From assembly GCF_036099295.1 (NCBI RefSeq), contig NZ_CP107976.1, positions 4,030,001 to 4,094,000 on the forward strand: a stretch of 64,000 nucleotides of DNA. The letters run 5' to 3'. The stretch's first letter is position 1; each line of letters begins with the position of its first letter. Below the pieces are notes generated by a model that did no database searches, was not told the origin of the DNA, and saw only the letters and a program-made list of their open reading frames with translations. The DNA comes from Streptomyces sp. NBC_00358. GTDB taxonomy: Bacteria > Actinomycetota > Actinomycetes > Streptomycetales > Streptomycetaceae. The position numbers and the translations under genes were made by a program. This document shows, piece by piece, positions 54,534-63,605 of this stretch.

Positions 54534-56033
54534 TCAGAAGAGAACGGTCTCCGAGAAGCGGAGGATCAACTGGGGTGCCCCGGACAGGACGACACCGAGG
54601 ACGGCCGTCAGCGCGATGGCCGCGGTGAGCGGCACCGGCGTGCGGTGCGTGCCCGGCTCGCCTTCGGGTGCGCGGAAGAGCAGGGTCGTCCACTGGAGGT
54701 AGTAGAAGAGCGCGATCACCACGTTGACGGCCATGACGACGGCCAGCCAGCCGAGCCCGGCGCCGACGGCCGCGGAGAAGACGGTCACCTTGGCGAACAG
54801 GCCGATGATGCCCGGCGGCAGACCGGCGAGGCAGAGCAGGAAGAAGCCGAGAACCAGCGCGGAGAGGGGGCTCTCGGCGTACAGGCCCCGGTAGTCGCTG
54901 ATGCGGTTCAGGGGGCTTCTGCGGGCCACGAGCGCGGCCACGGCGAAGGCGCCGAGGTTCACGGCCGCGTACATGAGGGCGTACGCGACGGTGGAGCCGA
55001 TGGCTTTCCCGGCGTCCTTGGAGTAGGCGGCGGCCGCGATCGGGACGAGGAGGTAGCCGGCCTGTCCGACGGAGGACCAGGCGAGCAGCCGTACCGCGCT
55101 GTACGCGCGCGTGGACCGCTGCCGCAGCGCGCCGACGTTCCCGACCGTCATGGTGAGAGCCGCCAGCGCCGCCAGCGCCGGGCCCCAGACGTCCGCGTAC
55201 GAGGGAAAGGCGATGACGGTGACGAGGATCAGCCCGGAGAAGCCGACCGCCTTGCCGACCACCGACAGGTAGGCGGCGATCGGCAGGGGCGCCCCTACGT
55301 AGGTGTCGGGAACCCAGAAGTGGAAGGGCACGGCGGCCGTCTTGAAGGCGAAGCCGACGAGGGTGAGGACGACACCCGTCTGGGCGAGGGTGTGGAACTG
55401 GCCGTCGACGTGCTGGATCCGGTCCGCGACCTGGGTGAGGTAGAGGGTGCCGGTGGTCGCGTAGACGAAGCTGATGCCCATCAGGCTCACCGCGGTCGCG
55501 GTGACGGAGGACAGGAAGAACTTCAGGGCCGCTTCCGATGACTTCTTGTCGCCGCGTTTGATGCCGACGAGCGCGAAGGCGGGCAGTGAGGCCACTTCCA
55601 GGGCGACGATGAGCGTCGCGAGGTCGCGGGAGGCGGGCAGCAGCGCGGCGCCTGCTGCCGAGGAGAGCAGTAGGAACCAGTACTCCCCTTCGGGGAGTTG
55701 CCTGTCTGCGTCCTTCAGGGCGGTGACCGAGAGGAGGGCGACGAGGAGCGCGCCGCCGAGGACGAGGAGCTGGATGACCAGGGTGAAGCGGTCCGCCACG
55801 TAACTGCAGGTGTCCGCCTCGCCCGTCAGGCAGAACGTGGACCGGTCGCCGTCCATGAGGGGCAGCAGCAACAGCGCGGACGCGGCGAGGCCCGCCACGG
55901 AGACCCAGCCGAGCACGGCCTTCCTCGTGTCGCCGATGAAGAGGTCCGCGACGAGCACGACGAGTCCGACGACGGCCGCGAGGGTCGGCGGCGCGATGGC
56001 GAGCCAGTCGACGGACTGGACCAGGGAACTCAT
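54534..56033 (-). CDS. nuoN: NADH-quinone oxidoreductase subunit N
   Basis: This 499-residue antiporter-type subunit has about 14 membrane segments. Signatures are LIVALEVASLPAFALVGIKR (Glu of helix 5), FAFKTAAVPFHFWVPDTYVG (Lys of helix 7) and LLAWSSVGQAGYLLVPIAAA. It is a proton-pumping module of complex I. ATG 56033 overlaps the nuoM stop. Last gene of the operon. Confidence 0.95.
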   Translation of the reverse strand: MSSLVQSVDWLAIAPPTLAAVVGLVVLVADLFIGDTRKAVLGWVSVAGLAASALLLLPLMDGDRSTFCLTGEADTCSYVADRFTLVIQLLVLGGALLVALLSVTALKDADRQLPEGEYWFLLLSSAAGAALLPASRDLATLIVALEVASLPAFALVGIKRGDKKSSEAALKFFLSSVTATAVSLMGISFVYATTGTLYLTQVADRIQHVDGQFHTLAQTGVVLTLVGFAFKTAAVPFHFWVPDTYVGAPLPIAAYLSVVGKAVGFSGLILVTVIAFPSYADVWGPALAALAALTMTVGNVGALRQRSTRAYSAVRLLAWSSVGQAGYLLVPIAAAAYSKDAGKAIGSTVAYALMYAAVNLGAFAVAALVARRSPLNRISDYRGLYAESPLSALVLGFFLLCLAGLPPGIIGLFAKVTVFSAAVGAGLGWLAVVMAVNVVIALFYYLQWTTLLFRAPEGEPGTHRTPVPLTAAIALTAVLGVVLSGAPQLILRFSETVLF

Positions 56034-57604
56034 CGGGTGCCTCCTGCGAGGAGCTGCTGTACGGCCGGGTCGGTCAGGCCGAGCAGGGCCCGGGGCCACA
56101 GACCGGCGATGACGGTGAGGGCGACGAGCGGCGACCAGGCGGCGAACTCGTAGGTCTGGACGTCGGCGAGCTTCGGCGACTCCTGCGGTGCCGCGCCCAT
56201 GCAGACGCGGCGGACCACGATGAGCATGTACGCGGCGGTGAGCAGGGTGCCGAACGCGGCGATCGTCATGAAGGTCAGATAGGCGGGACGGCTGAGGCCG
56301 GCGGCGGGCTCGAACGCGCCGAACATCGCCAGCATCTCGCCCCAGAACCCGGCGAGCCCGGGCAGCCCGAGCGAGGCGACCGCGGCGAAGGCCAGCAGGC
56401 CGCCGAGGCGCGGGGCCTTGCCGTACAGCGCGGCGCCCGTCTCCTCGGCGAGGGTGTCGAGGCCGGTGGTGCCCGTGCGGTCCTTCAGCGCTCCGACGAG
56501 GAAGAAGAGGAGGCCGGTGATGAGGCCGTGGGCGATGTTGGCGAACAGCGCGCCGTTCACGCCGGTCGGGGTCATCGTCGAGATGCCGAGCAGGACGAAG
56601 CCCATGTGACCGACGGAGGAGTAGGCGATGAGCCGCTTGAGGTCGCCCTTCGCGCCCTGTTTGGCGAGGGCCAGGCAGGCCAGGGAGCCGTAGATGATCC
56701 CGACCACGGCGAAGGCGGCGAGGTAGGGCGCGAAGGTCCGGAAGCCGTCCGGTGCGACGGGCAGCAGGATCCGGACGAACCCGTACGTTCCCATCTTCAG
56801 CATGACGCCGGCGAGCAGGACGGAGCCGACGGTCGGCGCGGCGGTGTGGGCATCGGGCAGCCAGCTGTGCAGCGGCCACATCGGCGTCTTGACCGCGAGC
56901 CCGATCCCGATCGCCAGAACGGCGATGACCTGCACGGATGTGCTCAGCGACCGGCCGTTGTCAGTGGCGAGTGCCACCATGTCGAATGTGCCCGCCTTGA
57001 TTCCGATCAGGAGCAGGCCGAGCAGCATGACGACCGAACCGAGCAGGGTGTAGAGGATGAACTTCCAGGCCGCGGCCTGGCGTTGGGCACCACCCCAGCG
57101 GGCGATGAGGAAGTACATCGGGATCAGGACGGTCTCGAACGCGAGGAAGAACAGCAGCAGATCGAGGACGGCGAAGGTCGCGAGCGTGCCGGACTCGAGG
57201 ACGAGCAGCAGCGCGACGAATGCCTTCGGGGTCGGGCCCGCGGGCATCTTGAAGTAGGAGTACAGCGCGCAGAGGAAGGTCAGCAGCGCGGTCAGGACCA
57301 GAAGGGGGAGGGAAATGCCGTCGACGCCGAGGTGGATCCGCACGTGGAGTGCGGGGATCCAGCTGATGTCCGTCGTGGCCTGCATCTTCGACGGGTGGTC
57401 GTGGTCGAAGCCGAGCGCGAGGACGATCGCGGCGATGAGGACCACGCCCGTGACGATCACGCCGTGCCGCAGCACCGCCTGCTCGGGCGACTTCCCCTTC
57501 AGTCCGGGCGGGGCCGGCAGAAGGGCGGCGGCGGCCCCGATGAGCGGTCCGACGACGATCAACGCGAGAAGAATCTGCATCACGGATTCACTGATATCGA
57601 TCAC
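56030..57604 (-). CDS. nuoM: NADH-quinone oxidoreductase subunit M
   Basis: This 524-residue subunit shows FETVLIPMYFLIARWGGAQR (helix 5 Glu), GLAVKTPMWPLHSWLPDAHT (helix 7 Lys and helix 8 region) and IAYSSVGHMGFVLLGISTMT, all typical of NuoM. It pumps protons in the membrane arm. GTG 57604 is taken as start, six bases after the nuoL stop; a downstream ATG (57580) is possible. Confidence 0.95.
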   Translation of the reverse strand: MIDISESVMQILLALIVVGPLIGAAAALLPAPPGLKGKSPEQAVLRHGVIVTGVVLIAAIVLALGFDHDHPSKMQATTDISWIPALHVRIHLGVDGISLPLLVLTALLTFLCALYSYFKMPAGPTPKAFVALLLVLESGTLATFAVLDLLLFFLAFETVLIPMYFLIARWGGAQRQAAAWKFILYTLLGSVVMLLGLLLIGIKAGTFDMVALATDNGRSLSTSVQVIAVLAIGIGLAVKTPMWPLHSWLPDAHTAAPTVGSVLLAGVMLKMGTYGFVRILLPVAPDGFRTFAPYLAAFAVVGIIYGSLACLALAKQGAKGDLKRLIAYSSVGHMGFVLLGISTMTPTGVNGALFANIAHGLITGLLFFLVGALKDRTGTTGLDTLAEETGAALYGKAPRLGGLLAFAAVASLGLPGLAGFWGEMLAMFGAFEPAAGLSRPAYLTFMTIAAFGTLLTAAYMLIVVRRVCMGAAPQESPKLADVQTYEFAAWSPLVALTVIAGLWPRALLGLTDPAVQQLLAGGTR

Positions 57605-57610
57605 GCCTGC

Positions 57611-59602
57611 TCACGCTCCCGTGGCGACGAGGAGGGCGGCGACCACCAGGACGACGGTGCCGGCGAGCAGCGCGCTCACATAGGTCTGCGCATTGCCGGT
57701 CTGGGCACGCCGTACTGCCGTGCCGAGCCAGCGGGGTAGGGCGCCCGCGCCGCGTACGTAGGTGTCGACGACCTCTCGGTCGAGGAACCGGACGAGCGAG
57801 GCTCCGGCCTGGACCGGGCGGACGAACAGCACGGTGTACACGGCGTCGAGGTGGAAGCCGACGGCCGCGTGGCGGTGCAGCGGGCCGAGCAGCAGTCGGC
57901 CCGGGTCCGCGGGGTCGGGGGCGTAGGCCACGTCTCCGAAGGCGGGTTCGTGACCGGCGATTGCCTCGGCCTCGACCTGTCCGGCATCGGCGCCGGGATG
58001 GGCCGCGACCGCGCCCATCGGGACGCGGGTCGCCAGGACCGTGGTGTGCCGCCAGGCTCCGTAGGTGACGATCCCGCCGACCAGGGCGAGTCCTGTGCCG
58101 AGTACCGAGGTGGTGAGCACCGGTGTCAGGTCGCGGCCGTCGAACCAGTCGGGCAGCGGGCCGAAGGCCAGACCGAACGCGAGCGAGGGGATGGCGAGCA
58201 CCCACAGCACGGCCGTCATGGTGATCGGCTGCCTGCCGTGGTCGGGGGCCTGGGTTCCGTGGCCCCGGAAGGCCAGCAGCCACAGCCGGGTCGCGTACGC
58301 GGCGGTGAGGACGGCGGTGACCAGGCCGGTGACCAGGACGATCCAGCCCGCGGCGCCGGGGGCCTGCTCGGTGTGACCGGTGGCGACGTGCTCCGCGGCG
58401 CCGAGGACGGCTTCCTTGGAGAAGAAGCCGCTGAAGGGAGGGATCGCGGCGAGCGCGAGCAGCGCCACGGTCATCGTCCAGTAGGCGTCGGGAACACGGT
58501 GGCGCAGGTCCTTCATCCGGGACATGACGGCCAGCGAGTTGGTGCCGGAGGCGTGGATGATCACGCCGGCGGCGAGGAACAGCAGCGCCTTGAAGGCGCC
58601 GTGCGCGAGGAGGTGGAAGACGGCGGCACCGCGGTCGCCGACGGCGAGGGCGCCGGCCATGTAGCCGAGCTGACCGATCGTCGAGTAGGCGAGGACGCGC
58701 TTGATGTCGTCCTGGGCGAGCGCCGCGAGTCCCGAACCGACCATCGTGACACCGGCCATGACGGCGAGGACGACCATCGCGGCCGCGGAGGCCTGGAAGA
58801 CGGGGAGGAGCCGGGCGACGAAGTAGATGCCGGCGGCGACCATCGTCGCGGCGTGGATCAGCGCGGAGACGGGTGTGGGGCCCGCCATCGCGTCGGGCAG
58901 CCAGGTGTGGAGCGGGAACAGCGCCGACTTGCCCGCCACTCCGGCGAGCAGCAGCAGGGCGACCAGGGTCGGGTGGTGGAGTCCGCCGCCCGCCACGGTG
59001 CCGAGGACCCTGGTGATCCGGAAGGAGTCGGCGTCGGTCGCCAGCGCGAACAGGCCGATGAGGAAGGGGACGTCGCCGAGTTTGGTGACCAGGAAGGCCT
59101 TGAGCGAGGCGGCGCGGGCCTCGGGTGTCTCCCAGTAGTGGCCGACCAGGAAGTACGAGCAGATGCCCATGACCTCCCAGCCGACCAGGAGCACCATCAG
59201 GTCGCCCGAGTAGACGACGAGCAGCATCGCGGAGGTGAACAGCGAGACGAGAGCGGCGTACGAGGGGTAGCGCGGGTCGTCGCGCAGGTAGCCCGTCGAG
59301 TAGATCTGCACGCAGGTGGCGACGACCCCGACGAGTACGGCGACGAGGGCGGCGAAGCCGTCGATGTGCAGGCCGAGTTCGATGGGGACCGAGCCGGTCG
59401 GGGTGAGTTCGGTGTGCGAGTCGATGGCCTGGCCGCCGCCCTGGTGCACCGCGACCGTCACGGCGAGGACGAGCGAGGCGAGGGTCGGCAGGACGGCGAG
59501 CGGGCGGACGAAGCCCGGGGCCGTGCGGCCGAGGAGGAGTCCGGCGGCGGCGGCGAGGAACGGGAGGAGGGGGACGAGGACGGCGAGGGTGGTCGTGGTC
59601 AC
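57611..59602 (-). CDS. nuoL: NADH-quinone oxidoreductase subunit L
   Basis: This 663-residue distal pump subunit has the motif set VGWEVMGICSYFLVGHYWET, GKSALFPLHTWLPDAMAGPT, PVSALIHAATMVAAGIYFVA and AYSTIGQLGYMAGALAVGD. The C-terminal lateral helix region is present. GTG 59602 overlaps the nuoK stop (GTGA). Confidence 0.96.
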   Translation of the reverse strand: MTTTTLAVLVPLLPFLAAAAGLLLGRTAPGFVRPLAVLPTLASLVLAVTVAVHQGGGQAIDSHTELTPTGSVPIELGLHIDGFAALVAVLVGVVATCVQIYSTGYLRDDPRYPSYAALVSLFTSAMLLVVYSGDLMVLLVGWEVMGICSYFLVGHYWETPEARAASLKAFLVTKLGDVPFLIGLFALATDADSFRITRVLGTVAGGGLHHPTLVALLLLAGVAGKSALFPLHTWLPDAMAGPTPVSALIHAATMVAAGIYFVARLLPVFQASAAAMVVLAVMAGVTMVGSGLAALAQDDIKRVLAYSTIGQLGYMAGALAVGDRGAAVFHLLAHGAFKALLFLAAGVIIHASGTNSLAVMSRMKDLRHRVPDAYWTMTVALLALAAIPPFSGFFSKEAVLGAAEHVATGHTEQAPGAAGWIVLVTGLVTAVLTAAYATRLWLLAFRGHGTQAPDHGRQPITMTAVLWVLAIPSLAFGLAFGPLPDWFDGRDLTPVLTTSVLGTGLALVGGIVTYGAWRHTTVLATRVPMGAVAAHPGADAGQVEAEAIAGHEPAFGDVAYAPDPADPGRLLLGPLHRHAAVGFHLDAVYTVLFVRPVQAGASLVRFLDREVVDTYVRGAGALPRWLGTAVRRAQTGNAQTYVSALLAGTVVLVVAALLVATGA

Positions 59603-59973
59603 GCGGTGGCCTCAGCCTTCTCGGCCGCGGGGGCGTCGGGGTCGTCGGGGCCGTGGCCCTCGGCGGTGTCGCGGAGCTTGTCGATGTCGGAGGTGCCGCG
59701 GTTGCGGTACACGGCGAGGACGATCGCCAGGCCGATGCCGATCTCGGCGGCGGCGATGGCGATGGTGAACAGGGTCAGTGCCTGGCCGGAGTGCAGGGTG
59801 TCGCGGGCGGCCCTGGAGAGCCAGACGTCGAAGGCGACGAGGTTCAGGTTGACGGCGTTGAGCATCAGCTCGACCGACATCAGGACGAGGATCGCGTTGC
59901 GGCGCGCGAGGACTCCGTACAGGCCCGTGCAGAACAGGAGGGCGGCGAGCACGGCGGGATAGGCGAGGTGCAT
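59599..59973 (-). CDS. nuoK: NADH-quinone oxidoreductase subunit K
   Basis: This 124-residue subunit has three membrane helices with the conserved glutamates in LVLMSVELMLNAVNLNLVAF and IAIAAAEIGIGLAIVLAVYR. Its charged C-terminal tail (KLRDTAEGHGPDDPDAPAAE) is longer than in most NuoK. ATG 59973 overlaps the nuoJ stop by one base. Confidence 0.95.
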   Translation of the reverse strand: MHLAYPAVLAALLFCTGLYGVLARRNAILVLMSVELMLNAVNLNLVAFDVWLSRAARDTLHSGQALTLFTIAIAAAEIGIGLAIVLAVYRNRGTSDIDKLRDTAEGHGPDDPDAPAAEKAEATA

Positions 59974-60644
59974 CAGCGGGCACCTTCCGTGTCGTCCGTG
60001 GCTCGCTTGCCGTCACGGCTTCCGGGGACGCGCGGGGTGGTGGCCGTGGTCACGGCGGATGCGTCCGCGTTGGCCTTACGGGAGAGGACGATCGCGCCGA
60101 CCAGTGCGGCGAGGAGGAGGACGGAGAGCGCTTCGAAGGGGAGGACCCAGTTCTGGAAGAGGCTCGCTCCGGTCACCTCGGTGGAACCGGCGGCGGTGCC
60201 GTTCAGATCGACCCAGGTCGTCCGGAAGGCGTCGACGACGACCCAGACCAAGGCGCCGGCCGAGGCGACGGCGACCGTCAGGGCTGCCCAGCGGTTGCCG
60301 GAGTCGGCGTCCGGGGAGCGGCCGATCGGGGCCCTGGTGAGCATCAGACCGAACAGAAGGAGGACGACGACGGAACCGACGTAGATGAGGACCTGCACCC
60401 AGGCGATGAACTCGGCCGTCAGCAGCAGGTATTCGACGGCGAGGCCGCCGAGGGCCACCACCAGCCACAGTGCGGCGTGCACCAGTTGCTTGGTGGTGAC
60501 GGTGACGATCGCGGCGCCGAAGGTGGCCAGGCCGACGAGGAGGAACGCGATCTCGACGCCGGTCGGGGACAGGAAGCCGTGGTGGTCGGCGGCGCCGGTG
60601 GCGGCCGCGCGGGCGGCCGTGGCCGTGGCTGCTGCGAAGGTCAC
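59973..60644 (-). CDS. nuoJ: NADH-quinone oxidoreductase subunit J
   Basis: This 223-residue subunit has five membrane helices, including the conserved helix 3 with LAVEYLLLTAEFIAWVQVLI and YVGSVVVLLLFGLML. The start GTG 60644 overlaps the nuoI stop. N- and C-terminal extensions (Ala-rich start; charged end PRVPGSRDGKRATDDTEGAR) exceed those of E. coli NuoJ. Confidence 0.94.
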   Translation of the reverse strand: MTFAAATATAARAAATGAADHHGFLSPTGVEIAFLLVGLATFGAAIVTVTTKQLVHAALWLVVALGGLAVEYLLLTAEFIAWVQVLIYVGSVVVLLLFGLMLTRAPIGRSPDADSGNRWAALTVAVASAGALVWVVVDAFRTTWVDLNGTAAGSTEVTGASLFQNWVLPFEALSVLLLAALVGAIVLSRKANADASAVTTATTPRVPGSRDGKRATDDTEGAR

Positions 60645-61360
60645 GACTGGCCCTCCTTCGGACCGGAGGGGGGCGTGGCCGGGGGCTCCGGCTCCCCGGA
60701 CGGAACAGCCTGTTCGCCCGGCGCGGAGTCGGACCGCGGCGCCTGAGTCCTACCGGCGGGCGCTGTCTCGTCCCGAGCGGCCTGGGCCGCCTCGGCCTGG
60801 GCCGCCTCGGCCTGTGCTGCCTCGGCCTTGGCTGTCTGCTCGGCGGCGAGTTTGTCGGCGGTCTTGCGGGCGGCGGCGATCTCCTTGGGTTCCTCGGCGC
60901 CGGGGTCCAGGGCGGGCGGGGCCGGGACGGTCCACATCCACTCGCGGAGCTTGTCGCGTTCGTGGGTGAGTTCGTGGATGTCGGTCTCCGCGTACTCGAA
61001 CTCCGGGGTCCAGAACAGCGCGTCGAACGGACAGACCTCGATGCAGATACCGCAGTACATGCACAGGGAGAAGTCGATGGCGAAGCGGTCGAGGACGTTG
61101 CGGCTGCGCTCGCGGCCGCCCGGGGCGGCGGGCGGGACCGTCTCCTTGTGGGAGTCGATGTAGATGCACCAGTCCGGGCACTCGCGGGCGCACAGCATGC
61201 AGACCGTGCAGTTCTCCTCGAAGAGGGCGATGACTCCGCGGGTGCGGGGCGGGAGTTCGGGCTGGACGTCCGGGTACTGCGCGGTGACGGTCTTCTTCGT
61301 CATCGTGCGGAGGGTGACGGCCAGGCCCTTGGCGAGGCCGGAGCCAGGAATGGGGGCCAT
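60641..61360 (-). CDS. nuoI: NADH-quinone oxidoreductase subunit I with Ala/Glu-rich tail
   Basis: This 239-residue iron-sulfur protein has two 4Fe-4S motifs, CTVCMLCARECPDW (Cys51, 54, 57, 61) and CMYCGICIEVCPFDALFW (Cys100, 103, 106, 110). The last 80 residues are a low-complexity tail with repeated AEAAQ units, then Pro/Ser/Gly-rich sequence, absent from E. coli NuoI. It passes electrons towards NuoB. ATG 61360 lies two bases after the nuoH stop. Confidence 0.95.
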   Translation of the reverse strand: MAPIPGSGLAKGLAVTLRTMTKKTVTAQYPDVQPELPPRTRGVIALFEENCTVCMLCARECPDWCIYIDSHKETVPPAAPGGRERSRNVLDRFAIDFSLCMYCGICIEVCPFDALFWTPEFEYAETDIHELTHERDKLREWMWTVPAPPALDPGAEEPKEIAAARKTADKLAAEQTAKAEAAQAEAAQAEAAQAARDETAPAGRTQAPRSDSAPGEQAVPSGEPEPPATPPSGPKEGQS

Positions 61361-61362
61361 GG

Positions 61363-62331
61363 TTACGCGATCACCACCTTGACGATGCCGGTGAGGGCGA
61401 TCTGGGCGAGGGAGAGGGGGACGAGGAGGGTCCAGGAGAGTCTCTGGAGCTGGTCCTCGCGCAGGCGGGGATAGGTGACACGGAGCCAGATGACGACGAA
61501 GGCGAGGATCGCGCTCTTCAGGAGGGTCCAGACCCAGCCGAGGCCGTCGGCGCCCCAGGGGCCGTGCCAGCCGCCCAGGAAGAGGACGGTGGTCAGACCG
61601 CACAGGACGACGATTCCGGCGTACTCGGCGAGCAGGAACAGGGCGAAACGCAGTCCCGTGTACTCGGTGTACGCGCCGAAGATGATCTCGGAGTCGGCGA
61701 CGGGCATGTCGAAGGGGGGCCGTTGGAGTTCGGCGAGGCCGGCGGTGAAGAACACGACGGCGCCGACGATCTGCCAGGGCAGCCACCACCACTGGAAGGC
61801 GTCCACGATGCCCGGGAGCGAGACCGTTCCGGCGGCCATCGCGACCGAGGCCGCGGTCAGGAGCATCGGGAGCTCGTACGCGAGGAGTTGGGCTGCGGTG
61901 CGCAGGCCTCCGAGGAGGGAGAACTTGTTGGCCGACGCCCAGCCCGCCATGAGCGAGCCGAGGACGCCCACGCCCATGACGGCGAGGACGAAGAAGATGC
62001 CCGCGTCGACGACCTCGCCGACCGCGCCCTCACCCGGGCCGATCGGGATGACAAGGAGCACGAGGAGATAAGGGAGGAGCGCCACGGCGGGGGCGAGCTG
62101 GAAGATGCGCCGGTCCGCGCCCGTGGGGACGATGTCTTCCTTCTGGGCGAACTTGACGCCGTCCGCGACGAGTTGGGCCCAGCCGTGGAAGCCGCCCGCG
62201 TACATCGGGCCGAGCCGGCCCTGCATGTGGGCCATCACCTTGTGCTCGGTCTGACCGACGATCAGGGGGAATGTCAGGAACACGACGAAGACGACGAGGA
62301 GGCGGAGGGCGACGTCGAGAGCGTCGTTCAC
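61363..62331 (-). CDS. nuoH: NADH-quinone oxidoreductase subunit H
   Basis: This 322-residue membrane subunit forms the quinone chamber floor. Motifs are EHKVMAHMQGRLGPMYAGGF, HGWAQLVADGVKFAQKEDIV, and AGLAELQRPPFDMPVADSEI. GTG 62331 has GGAGGT five bases upstream and overlaps the nuoC stop as GTGA. The direct neighbour upstream is nuoC, not nuoG. Confidence 0.96.
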   Translation of the reverse strand: MNDALDVALRLLVVFVVFLTFPLIVGQTEHKVMAHMQGRLGPMYAGGFHGWAQLVADGVKFAQKEDIVPTGADRRIFQLAPAVALLPYLLVLLVIPIGPGEGAVGEVVDAGIFFVLAVMGVGVLGSLMAGWASANKFSLLGGLRTAAQLLAYELPMLLTAASVAMAAGTVSLPGIVDAFQWWWLPWQIVGAVVFFTAGLAELQRPPFDMPVADSEIIFGAYTEYTGLRFALFLLAEYAGIVVLCGLTTVLFLGGWHGPWGADGLGWVWTLLKSAILAFVVIWLRVTYPRLREDQLQRLSWTLLVPLSLAQIALTGIVKVVIA

Positions 62332-63605
62332 TGCGTACCTCCGGAGGGGTCGTCGGGCGCGGGGGCGGTGTTCGGGTCGGGCGGGGAGTCCGGGTCGGGA
62401 GTGGGGTCGGACTCCGGGGCTGCGGACTCCGTGTCGGCGCCGGACTTCGAGTCGCCGCCGGACTTCGCCCTCGCCTCTCGGTCCGGCTCCGACTCCGACT
62501 CCGACTCCGGCTCCGGCTCCGGCTCCGGCTCGTCGAACGCGGGCTTCGCCTGGTGCCAAGGAGCGTCGGAGTCGCGCGCTGCGGTCGGCCTCCCGGCGGA
62601 CCTCGTCGCCGAGTCGGACCGAGCTGCCTGAGCTGCCTGAGCTGAACTCGCCGGAGCGGTCGGTTCGGACGGGACCGTCGGCTCGGAGGGAGCCGTCGGT
62701 TCCGAAGCCGGCGTCGGTCGCGAGGCGGGCGTCGCTTCCGTTGAAGGGGCCGGGTCCGTTGAAGGGGTCGGGTCCGGCGGGGTCGGCGGCTGGGCCCGTT
62801 GGGTCGCGGAGCCCTGGCTCGCGCTGCGGGCTCGGCGTGCGGGCCGCGCGGCCTCCGTGCCGGAGGGGGCACCCGCCGTGTCGGAGGGCGCACCCGGGCC
62901 CGTAACGCCCGTGCCCGCGGCCGCTGGTGCGGCAGACGCCTGGCTGGCGGAACCCTCCCCCGCCGTGCGGGCCCTGCGTACCGGGCGGTCGCCGGCCGGA
63001 CGGGCCGCACCGCGGGCGGGGCGGGACGGGGCCGGGGGGAGCTGGCCCTTGAGGGGGCCCCACTCGTTGGGGTCGGGGACGCCGGGCGGAAGCATCTGGC
63101 GGCGCTTCGGGCCGCCGTGCTCGGACTCGCCGGGTTCCTTCGCACCGGGCCAGGCCTTGGCGACACGGGCGGCCAGGACGAAGTCCTTGCGGAGGGGGTG
63201 GCCCTCGAAGCCCTCCGGCAGGAGCAGGGGGTCGAGGCCGGGGTGTCCCTCGAACGTCACCCCGAACATCTCGTGGGTCTCGCGCTCGTGCCAGGCGGCG
63301 CCCGCGTACACGGAGACGGCCGAGGGGAGGACCGGGGCCGTGTGCGGGACGGTCGTACGGACGAGGAGGCGGCGTACCGGGGACAGGGCCACGACGTGGG
63401 CCGAGACGAGGAAGCCCGATCCGGGTTCGTCGACGGCGCTCAGCCAGTCGAAGTAGGTGCAGCCCAGTGTGTCGCGTGCCGTTTCCAGGGCCGCGATCCA
63501 GGAGGCCGGCGGTACGTCGACCGTGAGGACCTCGTACGACTCCTCGGCCGTGGCGTCGGGGCCGAACAGGTCTTCGGCGGGGCCGGGAAGCCAGCCGACG
63601 GTCAT
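62328..63605 (-). CDS. nuoC: NADH-quinone oxidoreductase subunit C with long disordered tail
   Basis: Residues 1-185 are the NuoC (30-kDa) domain: CTYFDWLSAVDEPGSGFLVS, AGAAWHERETHEMFGVTFEG, HPGLDPLLLPEGFEGHPLRK. Residues about 186-425 are low-complexity Pro/Ser/Glu/Ala sequence (for example EPEPEPEPESESESE). No NuoD domain is fused and no nuoD follows. The ATG overlaps the nuoB stop. The tail doubles the size of the protein and is unlike classical NuoC. Confidence 0.9.
   Translation of the reverse strand: MTVGWLPGPAEDLFGPDATAEESYEVLTVDVPPASWIAALETARDTLGCTYFDWLSAVDEPGSGFLVSAHVVALSPVRRLLVRTTVPHTAPVLPSAVSVYAGAAWHERETHEMFGVTFEGHPGLDPLLLPEGFEGHPLRKDFVLAARVAKAWPGAKEPGESEHGGPKRRQMLPPGVPDPNEWGPLKGQLPPAPSRPARGAARPAGDRPVRRARTAGEGSASQASAAPAAAGTGVTGPGAPSDTAGAPSGTEAARPARRARSASQGSATQRAQPPTPPDPTPSTDPAPSTEATPASRPTPASEPTAPSEPTVPSEPTAPASSAQAAQAARSDSATRSAGRPTAARDSDAPWHQAKPAFDEPEPEPEPESESESEPDREARAKSGGDSKSGADTESAAPESDPTPDPDSPPDPNTAPAPDDPSGGTQ

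Noticed and set aside
62460..62800. Short tandem repeats in nuoC, considered as a minisatellite or recombination site
   Set aside because: They encode Glu-Pro, Glu-Ser and Ser-Glu-Pro-Thr runs in frame; low-complexity coding sequence explains them.
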